This document shows positions 1-8,777 of a DNA stretch of 64,000 nucleotides, in pieces (the stretch's first letter is position 1; every line of letters begins with the position of its first letter). This DNA is from Hankyongella ginsenosidimutans (GTDB lineage Bacteria > Pseudomonadota > Alphaproteobacteria > Sphingomonadales > Sphingomonadaceae). The DNA is taken from the NCBI RefSeq assembly GCF_005144965.1, contig NZ_CP039704.1:2154001-2218000 (forward strand). The letters are read 5' to 3'. Under the pieces are notes generated by a model, which had not been told where the DNA came from, did no database searches, and worked only from the letters and a program-made list of their open reading frames with translations. The position numbers and the translations under genes are program-made.

Positions 1-151
1 AAAATGCGGCGCGAAATGGACGGCGTGCTCGCCCGTGCCGCTTGCGACTTCAAAACCAGGCCGCGCGCCGGCAGCACGTTTTCAGCACGGCGAGGATCGG
101 CTCCCGGTTGCGCGCGGTTGCCGGCGCGTAGCGGCGCAGGTCCTCGCTCAT
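1..151 (-). CDS. DUF938 family protein, N-terminal part (partial, frameshifted)
   Basis: This is the N-terminus of a gene that runs off the left edge. The start codon is at 151-149. After two single-base repairs (near 80, in an A run, and near 52, at TTG-GAA) the translation becomes a stretch containing RRYAPATARNREPIL and then LPARGLVLEVASGTGEHAV. This is the signature of DUF938 proteins, whose glycine-rich loop suggests an S-adenosylmethionine-dependent methyltransferase fold. The substrate is unknown. The gene is divergent from the DUF427 gene across about 115 bases. Family assignment is good; function is only inferred. Confidence 0.7.
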
Positions 152-266
152 GCCGCCAGCCAGCGCACGCTTGAGCAATCTCCCGAGGTGCGGAGCAAGG
201 TTGCCTTGTGCAGGGTGCGCGCCATATGGATCTAACCTCCTCACAATCGAAAGCAGGAACGCCCCC

Positions 267-554
267 ATGATGGAAGCTCGCTGGAATGGCCAGACTATAG
301 CCCGCTCGGACGCGACTGTTGTCGTCGAGGGCAACCATTATTTCCCGATCGATAGCGTAAATCCCGTGTTCCTGAAGCCCAGCGGGGCGAAGACGGTGTG
401 TCCATGGAAGGGAACCGCGCACTATTACACGCTGGTGGCCGGCGGGGCGGAGAACGCCGATGCCGCCTGGTACTACCCCGAGACCAAGCCAGAGGCCGCG
501 CATATCCGCGGTTATGTCGCATTCTGGCGCGGCGTGACCGTCTCGCCAGCCTAA
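267..554 (+). CDS. DUF427 domain protein
   Basis: A complete, unbroken 95-residue protein. It carries the family's hallmark run: a VVVEGNHYFP-like strand, then FLKPSGAKTVCPWKGTAHYY and a C-terminal YVAFWRGV-like strand. DUF427 proteins are small beta-barrel-like proteins of unknown activity that are widespread in Proteobacteria and Actinobacteria. The ATG at 267 is chosen because the domain begins there; the frame is open further upstream but without homology. The TAA stop at 552-554 is also the first three bases of the 194-bp repeat that follows. Confidence 0.9.
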   Translation: MMEARWNGQTIARSDATVVVEGNHYFPIDSVNPVFLKPSGAKTVCPWKGTAHYYTLVAGGAENADAAWYYPETKPEAAHIRGYVAFWRGVTVSPA

Positions 555-745
555 CAGGTTGCTGAAAAATGGTTTCCCGCACCCCAAACCCACAGCCGTC
601 ACCCCGGCCCCTAACGGGGATAAACTCCGGCCGGGGTCTATGGCTAACATCTTATATTCGTTGTGTATATAAGCACCCATGGATTCCGGCCTTCGCCGGA
701 ATGACGAAATGGGACTGTATTATTCCGCTTTTCAACAGCCTGTTA
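552..745. repeat. 194-bp MITE-like element, copy 1
   Basis: The element is bounded by imperfect terminal inverted repeats (TAACAGGTTGCTGAAAA at the left, TTTTCAACAGCCTGTTA at the right, two mismatches). Inside are two GC-rich hairpins (about 600-637 and 677-708) around an AT-rich centre that reads CTTATATTCGTTGTGTATAT. A second copy of identical length lies at 44302-44495, and a decayed piece at 35935-36015. It has no coding capacity and no transposase. The left TIR supplies the stop codon of the preceding DUF427 gene. Confidence 0.85.
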
Positions 746-788
746 AATCATTCTAGCCACAATAGTACCAAAGCGCTAAGCCTTGCCC

Positions 789-2168
789 ATGATCCAGCGG
801 GCGGGGCTCTGGGCCGGGCTCGGCCTGTTTATGACGATGCGGCTTGTGGACGCACCGGCGGGCCTCAGTCCAGAGGGCTGGGCGGTGGCGGCGGTTGCCG
901 TGCTGATGGCGCTGTGGTGGTTCACCGAGGCCGTGCCGCTGACCATGACGGCACTGCTGCCCTTCCTGCTGCTGCCGCTGCTGGGGCCGGCAGCGCCGGC
1001 AAGATCGCCGGCACCTATTATTCGCCGATCCTGTTTCTGGTGCTCGGGGGCGATCGTCGCCATCGCTATCGAAAAGGCGGGCCTGCACCGGCGGGTGGCG
1101 CTAGCCGTGGCCGCGCGGGGCGGCACCAGCCCGCGCCGGCTGGTGCTGGCGTTCATGGCGGCGACGGCCATCGTGAGCATGATCGTCTCCAACACTGCGA
1201 CGGCGCTGATCATGACCCCGGTCGCGCTGGCGTTGATCCGGGCACGCGGGCAGGACGACGGCTTCGCGCCGGCGCTGCTGCTGGGTGTCGCCTATGCAGC
1301 GTCGATCGGCGGCCTCGGCACTTTGGTCGGATCGCCGACCAACGGCATCGCGGCGGCCATGATCGACCGGACGCTCGATATCCGGATCGACTTTGTCACC
1401 TGGTCGAAGTTCGGTCTGCCGATGGTGTTCCTCGGCGTTCCTGCCGCCGCCTGGCTCCTCAACCGCGCGCTGCGCGTGCCGCATGCGGCATTCGACAGGC
1501 AGGCCGTGCTGGCCGCCATCGGGACGCCGGGAGCCTGGTCGCCGCTCGAGAAGCGCGTGGCGCCGCTGGTGGTGGCGCTGATCCTCGGCTGGACGGTGTT
1601 GCCCCTGATCAAGGACAGGATCGGGCTGTCGGCGCTGGACGACGGCATGACCGCCATTGCTGCCGCGCTGCTGCTGTTCATTCTGCCGGGCGGGAACGGC
1701 CGGCCGATCCTCGAGTGGCCGGACGCGCGCGGCGTGCCGTGGGACGTGATCATGATGTTTGGCGGCGGGCTGGCGCTTGCCGATGCCATCACGGCAAGCG
1801 GCCTGGCGCTGTGGATCGGCCAGCAGCTCTCCGGCCTCGGCACGATCCCGATCTGGGCGCTGGCGCTGCTGCTGACGGCGCTGGTGATCCTGGTCACGGA
1901 ATTTGCCTCCAACGTCGCGACCGCCAGCGGCTTCCTGCCGGTGGTGGCAGGCGTCGCGACCGCGACCGGACTCGACCCGCTGGCGCTGGCGATGCCGGCG
2001 GCGCTGGCGGCGAGCTGGGGCTTCATGATGCCGGCCGGCACCGGGCCGAACGCGATTGCCTATGCGACCGGGCAGGTGCGGGTGGGGCAGATGGTCCGCG
2101 CCGGTTTCCTCATCGATCTGCTTGGCATCCCGCTCATTGTCGCGGTCTGCTTCGCGGTAGCCCCTTGA
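789..2168 (+). CDS. SLC13/DASS-family anion (dicarboxylate or sulfate) transporter
   Basis: A roughly 460-residue inner-membrane protein with about a dozen hydrophobic segments. It has the two duplicated SNT-type motifs of the divalent anion:sodium symporter family: SNTATALIMTPVALAL in the first half, and EFASNVATASGFLPV followed by PAGTGPNAIAYATGQ in the second. These pack the substrate and sodium site in known relatives. Two compensating one-base shifts near 990 and 1047 scramble about 20 residues; the other frame supplies the expected KIAGTYYSPILFLVLGG there. The ATG at 789 precedes the first membrane helix. The substrate cannot be told from sequence. Confidence 0.88.
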   Translation: MIQRAGLWAGLGLFMTMRLVDAPAGLSPEGWAVAAVAVLMALWWFTEAVPLTMTALLPFLLLPLLGPAAPARSPAPIIRRSCFWCSGAIVAIAIEKAGLHRRVALAVAARGGTSPRRLVLAFMAATAIVSMIVSNTATALIMTPVALALIRARGQDDGFAPALLLGVAYAASIGGLGTLVGSPTNGIAAAMIDRTLDIRIDFVTWSKFGLPMVFLGVPAAAWLLNRALRVPHAAFDRQAVLAAIGTPGAWSPLEKRVAPLVVALILGWTVLPLIKDRIGLSALDDGMTAIAAALLLFILPGGNGRPILEWPDARGVPWDVIMMFGGGLALADAITASGLALWIGQQLSGLGTIPIWALALLLTALVILVTEFASNVATASGFLPVVAGVATATGLDPLALAMPAALAASWGFMMPAGTGPNAIAYATGQVRVGQMVRAGFLIDLLGIPLIVAVCFAVAP

Positions 2169-2205
2169 CGCTGGCGCGCCAGTGCTGGATTAAGCGCAGC
2201 TTGGT

Positions 2206-2279
2206 GGCCCGATGGCGGAATGGTGACGCAGCGGACTGCAAATCCGTATATGCCGGTTCGATTCCGGCTCGGGCCTCCA
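2206..2279 (+). tRNA. tRNA-Cys (anticodon GCA), CCA encoded
   Basis: The acceptor arms GGCCCGA (2206-2212) and TCGGGCC (2269-2275) pair over all seven bases, followed by a T discriminator and genomic CCA at 2277-2279. The anticodon arm AGCGGACTGCAAATCCGT carries GCA, and the T arm CCGGTTCGATTCCGG forms a perfect stem. The genes directly downstream (toxin-antitoxin and an unknown gene) are accessory in character, so the 3' end could be an integration site, although no duplicated attachment core was found. Confidence 0.97.
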
Positions 2280-2381
2280 ACCATTCCCGTCACACAGTCT
2301 CAGTCCGTGGGTTTCCACCAGGTTTGCGAAGAGTCCGGCGTCAGCAACACATCACTCAGAGGCGAGCTGGCCAGCACACCT

Positions 2382-2794
2382 TCAGCCGTGTCGCGCCCAG
2401 AAATCCGCTGCTGGGGATAGGATCGGGTAGCGCTCGCCGAGCGCAAGCAGGCCCTTGTCCCCGGTGATGAGATAGTCAGCGCCAGAGGCCGTCAGCGTTG
2501 CGAGCACTGGCTGATCGGCGAGATCGCGCAAATCCGGGTCGCTGGCACCGTCTGGCTCGACAATATCGGCCAGGAAGTAAAACTGTCGGCGAGATCGCGG
2601 ATGTCGTCGGGGCCGAGCGGATTGCGCGAGAGGCGCGGCAACACCCTTATCATCTCGTCGATGATGTGACGTGACGGCACGATGTCGATGCCGCCCGCGC
2701 GCCATGTGCCGATGATTTTTCCTGGAATGCTGCCCGGATAGGCGATACCGGACACCAGCACATTGGCATTTGGCACGACACGCAGACGCGCCAT
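2382..2794 (-). CDS. PIN-domain toxin of a type II toxin-antitoxin pair (frameshifted)
   Basis: A predicted ribonuclease toxin of the PIN-domain TA family. The N-terminal part begins MARLRVVPNANVLVSG; after one frameshift near 2575 the C-terminal part continues with DPDLRDLADQPVLATL, ASGADYLITGDKGLLAL and ends at 2382. The TGD motif and the preceding Asp cluster are typical catalytic elements. The first catalytic Asp of the usual LDTN motif reads PNAN here, so Asp is replaced by Asn. The ATG overlaps the antitoxin stop (TGATG), so the two are translationally coupled with the antitoxin first. Confidence 0.8.
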
Positions 2795-3072
2795 CAGCCG
2801 TGACGGACCTTTGACGCAACTGCGTCGATTTCCGCCAAGCCTTCCGCCTCGGCAATGTCGGCAAAGGCATGGGCTATTCGGTCGGTCAGCGCCTCGAACC
2901 GGTCATTGAGACGGCACACGCGTGCGAACAGCTCGGCGTTGACCAAGGCCGCCACCGGCTTGCCGTCCTTATTGATGACAATACTATCATGGCGGTATTG
3001 AACTTGGTTGAGCATCTCGCCGAGATTTTGGCGGAAGCTGACAGCGCTGACCTCATTAATCGATATGATCAT
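2794..3072 (-). CDS. Phd/YefM-family antitoxin
   Basis: About 92 residues beginning MIISINEVSAVSFRQNLGEM, which matches the DNA-binding N-terminus of Phd/YefM antitoxins (beta strand, then the helix that folds on DNA). It continues VNKDGKPVAALV-like, and a helical charged tail (RIAHAFADIAEAEGLAEID) would wrap the toxin. The ATG at 3072 is preferred over one 13 codons upstream because the domain starts there. It directly precedes and overlaps the PIN toxin gene. Such antitoxins usually repress their own promoter; an AT-rich palindromic patch (TCGATATGATCATTATGATC) at about 3060-3082 is a possible operator. Confidence 0.85.
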   Translation of the reverse strand: MIISINEVSAVSFRQNLGEMLNQVQYRHDSIVINKDGKPVAALVNAELFARVCRLNDRFEALTDRIAHAFADIAEAEGLAEIDAVASKVRHG

Positions 3073-3138
3073 TATGATCGATATGGACAAAAATGTCCAG
3101 AAGCGAGCCATCTCGTGGCCCCAATCTCATGCACCACT

Positions 3139-4498
3139 TCACCGCCGCAGGTGCTCGATACCCAGTTCGCGCCACATCCAGCCAAAGTCATAGCTGGCTA
3201 TGGGGTCGTTCGCAGTCTCGTGCTTTGATGAGCCGTTTTCGAGATATTTGAGCCAGTTCGCTACTCTGTGCTGCCCGGCTTCGTTCGCGCAAGCGGCACG
3301 TGGCGTCTGGCCATCCAGCATGCCTACCGGTTCATCAAGCGCGCCGTGATATTGCCGGTCCATAAAGTCATGGATGATCCGTTCATGCTGATCGGGCGGA
3401 AGGTCGAGCGTGGGGCCATCGTCGCCCGTACCGGCGCTGCGCGCCTGATCGAGGGTTTTGATTTCGGTCAGTGCCGGACCAGCGAGTTTGCCCAGCGCCT
3501 CGCCGAGCAAGGCCTTGCCGCGTTCGGCGCGTGCCGCCGAACTGACCGAGAGGGTGACGAACCGCCCCTTTACCTCGACATTGCCCAGCACCGGCGCGCC
3601 ATCGTCCATCGTGACATTCCAGAGCAGCGCGTTCTCACCGTTCGTCTTGGCAGGCTTGCTGTCGCCAGAGAGGTCCAGCCAGTTCCAGAATTTGCCGTGC
3701 GCCCGCCGCAGCGCTGCGATACCGTCAAGCCGCTCCACGACCTGCGCCTGCGCCGTGCCCTTGGCGAGCGGCAGGCGAACGGTGTGGAATATCACTTCAT
3801 CGCCATCACTGTTGTGGAGCAAGGGCTGGGCGTGCCCGAGCGCCTTGCCGAGTGTGTCAAAGAGCCACGCATTGGTGAACAGCGGTGCGGAACCGGCAAG
3901 CAATAGATCGGAATCGATCAAGTCGATCGCCTCGGCACCCTCTTCAGCCAATATGGCGGCGAAACCATTGAGCAAGCCTTCCGCCGCGTCATGCGTGAAA
4001 GCCAGCAGTCCGCCGGCGAGGATGTTGCGACCATTGACCGTGACAATGCGTGCGCCGATCCGGTCCCATTGCTTCAACGACCGAGTCGCACTGCGTTCGG
4101 TTACAAGGATCGGTTCAGCGTCGCGCACCATGTCACGCGCAAACATGGACTGGCCGGGAATGATCTCGCTGACCTCATAGAGGCTCATCACCGAATGACG
4201 CAGCGCCTTCATATAGGCTTTGTTCTGGGCCTTTTCATTCCAGCCGCGCCGCTTGAGATAGACCTCGACAAGATTGGTACCATCGGGTTCGAAGCTGTGC
4301 GTCAGCAGATCCTCGAACGCGCAGCCCCACAAGGTTCCCGCCCATTGGGCCGATGATCTCATCCAGTTCGTCATAATCGATGCCGAATTCTTCGAGCGCA
4401 GGCCCAAAATGATCCATGATCACCGCATTAAGCCGGTTGGCCCAGTCCTCTTGTTTCAGAAACTTGATCAGGCCAGACAGATCGTGGGTGGATTTCAT
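3139..4498 (-). CDS. uncharacterised protein, about 450 residues (frameshifted)
   Basis: I do not recognise a named family for most of this protein. It starts MKSTHDLSGLIKFLKQEDW and one frameshift near 4340 joins ELDEIIGPMGG to TLWGCAFEDLLTHSF. The middle has patches such as RIVTVNGRNILAGGLLAF. The C-terminal 60 residues contain a motif seen in many unnamed proteins, LDGQTPRAACANEAGQHRV and then WLKYLEN, ending YDFGWMWRELGIEHLRR; related C-termini occur in SEC-C or ParS-like antitoxin contexts. It is mostly soluble with no signal peptide. It sits between the Phd/PIN module and purH in what looks like an accessory segment. Confidence 0.6.
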
Positions 4499-4607
4499 GG
4501 GCGTCCTGCCGATTTGGAAGCTACCCCAGCCTAGACTCTTCCCGTTTTTGATTGAACCACTTTTGGTGAGGCAATCAAAACGGACAAGAAGGGTCACCAC
4601 AAAGGGT

Positions 4608-4679
4608 GAGAGCCTTTCTTATCGCCTTCGCTTGAGCCACTTCAACACAAGTGCCTCGACCTCAGTCGGAAAGGCTCTA
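4608..4679. repeat. 72-bp inverted-repeat element at the purH 3' end
   Basis: Outer arms AGAGCCTTTC (4608 onward) and GAAAGGCTCT (ending 4678) pair perfectly. An inner hairpin, GAGCCACTT and AAGTGCCTC with one mismatch, sits between them. Read on the minus strand the element begins TAGAGCCTTTC, and that TAG is the purH stop codon. The architecture (TAGAGC, nTTTC, inner hairpin, AAGAAA, GC) resembles the left half of the 104-bp repeat at 24930-25033, with compensating arm changes. There is no uridine run, so it is a weak candidate as an intrinsic terminator. Confidence 0.65.
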
Positions 4680-6270
4680 ATGCCGGAAGTGGCGCACGCC
4701 GGTGAAGACCATGGCGAGGCCGCGCTCGTCGGCGGCGGCGATCACATCGGCATCGCGGATCGAGCCGCCGGGCTGAATGATGGCGGTGGCCCCGGCTTCG
4801 GCCGCTGCAATCAGGCCGTCCGCGAACGGGAAGAACGCATCCGACGCCACGACGGAACCCTGGGTCAGGCTCTCGGTCAGGCCGGCGGCCTCCGCGGCCT
4901 CGCGCGCTTTCCAGGCGGCGATGCGCGTGCTGTCGATGCGGCTCATCTGGCCGGCGCCGATGCCGACCGTCGCGCCATCCCTGGCGTAGACGATGGCGTT
5001 CGATTTCACATGCTTGGCGACTCGGAAGGCGAACAGCAGGTCCGCCATTTCCTGCGGCGTCGGTGCGCGGCGCGTCACCAGGGTCACATCTGCTGCGCGC
5101 ACGCGTGCGCTGTCCCGAGTCTGGGCGAGGTAGCCGCCGCTCACTGCCTTCAGGATCAGGTCCTTGCCGCCCGGCTGGTCGAGCGGGCCGGTCAGCAGCA
5201 GCCGCAGGTTTTTCTTGGCGGCGAAGATGGCGCGGGCTTCCGCGTCTGCATCCGGCGCGGCGACCACTTCGGTGAAGATCTCCGAGATCGCACGCGCGGC
5301 GGCAGCGTTCAGCGGCCGGTTGGCAACCACGATGCCGCCGAACGCCGAGACCGGGTCGCAGCGCAGCGCCTTGGCGTAAGCGGCCTCCAGCGTGTCCGCA
5401 GTCGCCACGCCGCAGGGATTGGCATGCTTGATGATGGCAACGGCGGCCGGGCCGCCCGCCTCGAACTCGCGGATCAGGTCCAGCGCGGCGTCGGTATCGT
5501 TGATGTTGTTGTAGCTGAGCTCCTTACCCTGAAGCTGGCGCATATGCACCACGCCGTCCCTGGCGGCAGGCGCTGCATAGAGGGCTGCCGCCTGGTGCGG
5601 GTTCTCGCCGTAGCGCAGCGCCTGTGTCCGGTGAGGCTGACGGTCAACTGGTCCGGGAATTCGTTGCCGAGCACGCTGTCGTTGAACCATGCGGCGATCG
5701 CCGAGTCGTAGGCCGCGGTGTGGCCATAGGCCTTGGCGGCCAGGCGCTGGCGCAAGGCAAAGCCGGTGGCGCCATCGTTGGCGTTCAGGTCGTCCAGCAC
5801 CGTCTGGTAATCCGCCGGGTCGACCACCACGGTGACCGAGCGATGGTTCTTCGCGGCGGACCGCACCATCGACGGGCCGCCGATATCGATGTTCTCGATC
5901 GCGGTTTCATAGTCTGCGCCGCGCGCCACCGTCTGCGCAAACGGGTAGAGGTTCACCACCACCAGGTCGATCGGCGCGATGTCATGCGCGGCCATGGCTG
6001 CCGTATGTTCAGGATTGTCGCGCAGCGCCAGCAGCCCGCCGTGGATCCTGGGGTGCAGGGTCTTGACCCGGCCGTCCATCATCTCGGGAAGCCGGTGTGG
6101 GCCGAGACGTCGGTGACGTCCAGCCCCGCATCGCGCAGCGCCTTCGCGGTGCCGCCCGTGGACAGCAGGGTAATCCCGCGCGCGCTCAGCGCAGACGCAA
6201 AGGGAACAAGTCCGGTCTTGTCGGAGACGGAAAGCAGGGCATAGCGGATCGCCGCCGATGCAACGGTCAT
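4677..6270 (-). CDS. purH: bifunctional AICAR transformylase / IMP cyclohydrolase
   Basis: Catalyses the last two steps of IMP synthesis in the cytosol. The N-terminal cyclohydrolase domain begins [19 protein letters not shown], contains the [14 protein letters not shown] loop and the NLYPFAQTV strand. The transformylase domain has [14 protein letters not shown], the catalytic KHANPCGVA segment and [10 protein letters not shown] near the C-terminus. Total length is about 530 residues, as expected. Two one-base deletions, near 6087 (CCCG-GAG) and near 5618, break the frame. The ATG at 6270 is followed at once by the domain. The stop TAG is shared with the downstream inverted repeat. It lies 16 bases after the heparinase-like gene and is probably co-transcribed with it. 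Confidence 0.95.
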
Positions 6271-6286
6271 GGGAAGTCCTTCCGGA

Positions 6287-8028
6287 TCAGCTTCTGGTGC
6301 CGCGCTTGAACGACCAGCGCACCTGCGCCCCGTCTTCAGCCGTATCACCGGTGAGTACGAGCTGGCGGGTTCTGCGCACCTTGCCAAGCGAGTCAACCCA
6401 TAAACTGTCATCGACCCGCAATTTCGCGCCCCGCGCCTTGAACGCCCACAACACGCCGTTGGGCAGCTTGAGCACGGCCCTGATGGTCGGCGGTCATGGT
6501 CGGCTCGACGCCGTCGCCCAGGTGGAAGCGGATGTCGAAGCTGAGGCCGGCGCGCGGCTTGCGCCAGCGACTGTGCGTTGAGCCTACGAGCTGGTCCTCG
6601 CCGCGCAGGTCGACCCCGTCGCTGCTGAGATACAGGCGTCGCCGGTGCTCCAGCCCGAAACGGCCCGCATAGCCATCATGCCCGCAATCGAGCCAGACGC
6701 CGTCCGCGCTCTCTTGGCGGAGCGCCGTCACTTCCTCGACTCCGGCACCAAGAGTGCCGTCGTCGCGCAGCTTGGTCGAATTGAGGTTCTCGATCACCAG
6801 GGTCGAGTGCGCTGCCGTCGTGCGCAGCAATTCATGGAGGTCCGTGCGCATGGCGAGCCCCGCCGAACGCCCGCCGCCGCAGTTCACCACCACCCGGTGC
6901 GGCCCGTCGCTGAACTCGAACGACAGCGTGCCGGCGTGGCTCACGGTGCCGGTACGCGCGGGCGGCGGCGGCCCGGCGTCGATCACGGCGACCGTATCCC
7001 CGCCATCCAGCCGCTGGAAGCCGCAGTGAACGCCATTGCGCAGCGGCGTGGTCGCGACGTCGGTGATGGTGCGGATGCGCTCCAGTTCCTGCGCATTGCC
7101 AAGGCTGCCGCCATGCGCGGCGCTCAGCAGACCGTCGCCGAGCACCAGCCCGAACAGCGCCGGGATCATGCGGTCCAGCGCGCTGACCAGTGCCTCCGGC
7201 TGCTCGATCTGGCGGTCGCGGTAGACCTGCCGCACGGTCAGCAGCAGCTTGACGATTTCCAGATGCTCGCTCGGGCAGCGGGCGATGGTGCCGCCATCGA
7301 CGAGCACCGTCTCGGTCAGGCCGCGCGCCAGCGCCCGCTCGCCGACGTGCCGGCGCTGCTCGCCGCCGGGCAGCAGCAGCCCGTTGACGATCAGCCCTGC
7401 CGCCGCCTTCACCCGCGCCAGACCGTTGGGGTCTTCTCGACCGTCTGGGCCAGGTGCCGGCCGCTGCGCGCCAGCGTGTTCAAAACCGCCGAGCGGTACA
7501 CCTGATCGGACGAGGACAGCAGAAACGGCGCATGGGTCATCCAGTTGATCAGCCGTTCGCCGAGGATATCCGGTCGCCAGACCAGTTCATCGAAGCGGGC
7601 GTATTCGTCGAGCCAGCGCTGGACCAGCGGCTCGATGATCGCCGCGCCGCGCCGGTGGTCGAGCACGGTCGCCGCGTCCCGCAGCCAGCGAAAACCATGC
7701 AGCCACTCCAGCCAGCCGAGCGGCGCATGGATTGCCGAGAAGCGGATGCCGTTGGTGTTGATGGCGATCCCCATGTAATCGAAGCGGCCGTCGACCAGCG
7801 CCTTGCCGATCAGCGGTTCGCCGACCCAGAGGTCGGCAGGCGCCGCCAGCAGCTTGAGCGGGAAGCGCCCGCGCAGGCGCAGGCCGTGCAGGAACGAGCG
7901 ATAATGCATCTGGCGCAGGCGCCAGGTGACTTTCTCGACCAGGAGAGGCCGCGGTCGCCGCCAACGCGGACGAGCCGGTTGCCTTCCGGGATCGTATCCG
8001 CCGTGGCTTTGCGCACGGGCGCGGTCAC
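6287..8028 (-). CDS. heparinase II/III family protein
   Basis: A polysaccharide-lyase-like protein of about 580 residues. The N-terminal alpha/alpha-toroid part includes WLRDAATVL and [16 protein letters not shown], then ILALxxx-type helices around [23 protein letters not shown]. The C-terminal beta-sandwich includes [31 protein letters not shown] and LVGSTHSRW. Frameshifts occur near 7935, 7412 and 6478. The GTG at 8028 overlaps the rpe stop (GTGA), favouring that start. There is no signal peptide. Alphaproteobacteria very often keep this gene between rpe and purH; its substrate there is unknown and the classic heparin-lyase role is doubtful. Confidence 0.88.
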
Positions 8029-8729
8029 GCCGTCACCTGTTCCGGCACGACTGCGCGTACCTTGGCGGCGGCACGCAGCGCTGCAATATTGTCGGCATAG
8101 CGCTCCGGGCCGCCGGCGAAGCTGGCCGTCCCCGCCACCAGCACGTCAGCGCCGGCAGCCACGGCGTCGCCGATGGTCTGGATCGAAATGCCGCCGTCCA
8201 CCTCCAGCATGATGTCCCGGCCGCTGAGATCGATGCGGCGACGAATCTGGGCGATCTTGTCCAACTGGCTGGAGATGAAGGCCTGGCCGCCGAACCCTGG
8301 ATTGACGGACATGACCAGCACCAGGTCGATGTCGTCCATGATCGAATCCAGCCACGCGACCGGCGAGGCGGGGTTCAGCGATACGCCCGCCTTCTTGCCG
8401 AGCTGGCGGATCCGCTGCAGCGTGCGGTGCAGGTGCGGCCCGGCTTCCGGGTGCACGGTGATGATGTCCGCGCCGGCGTCCGCGAAGGCGTCCAGCAGCG
8501 GATCGACCGGGGCGATCATCAGGTGCACGTCGAACGGCTTGGCGGTGAAGCGGCGCAGCGCGCGAATCACAGGTGGGCCCAGTGTGAGATTCGGCACGAA
8601 GTGGCCGTCCATCACATCGATATGGATGAAATCGGCACCAGCCGCATCGATAGCTTCGATTTCCGCGCCAAGGATGCCGAAATCTGCCGAAAGCAGCGAA
8701 GGCGCGATACGCACAGCATTTGTGGACAT
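8025..8729 (-). CDS. rpe: ribulose-phosphate 3-epimerase
   Basis: An intact 234-residue TIM-barrel enzyme that interconverts ribulose 5-phosphate and xylulose 5-phosphate. Diagnostic segments appear in order: [26 protein letters not shown] (metal ligand region), [19 protein letters not shown] and LEVDGGI with the phosphate-binding end GTASF. The ATG at 8729 is used; an in-frame ATG upstream would add 12 residues with no homology. It ends in a GTGA overlap with the heparinase-like gene and begins 48 bases after rsmB. Confidence 0.97.
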   Translation of the reverse strand: MSTNAVRIAPSLLSADFGILGAEIEAIDAAGADFIHIDVMDGHFVPNLTLGPPVIRALRRFTAKPFDVHLMIAPVDPLLDAFADAGADIITVHPEAGPHLHRTLQRIRQLGKKAGVSLNPASPVAWLDSIMDDIDLVLVMSVNPGFGGQAFISSQLDKIAQIRRRIDLSGRDIMLEVDGGISIQTIGDAVAAGADVLVAGTASFAGGPERYADNIAALRAAAKVRAVVPEQVTA

Positions 8730-8777
8730 GCGCTTTTCCTTAGCAGTTACGGAATCGCGCATCAATCACAGGAGCAG

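Noticed and set aside
569..2467. A 632-codon plus-strand frame over the anion transporter region.
   Set aside because: It runs through the MITE and the tRNA and is rich in Arg/Ala/Gly, typical of an off-frame in GC-rich DNA; only about 20 residues match the transporter because of the local double frameshift.
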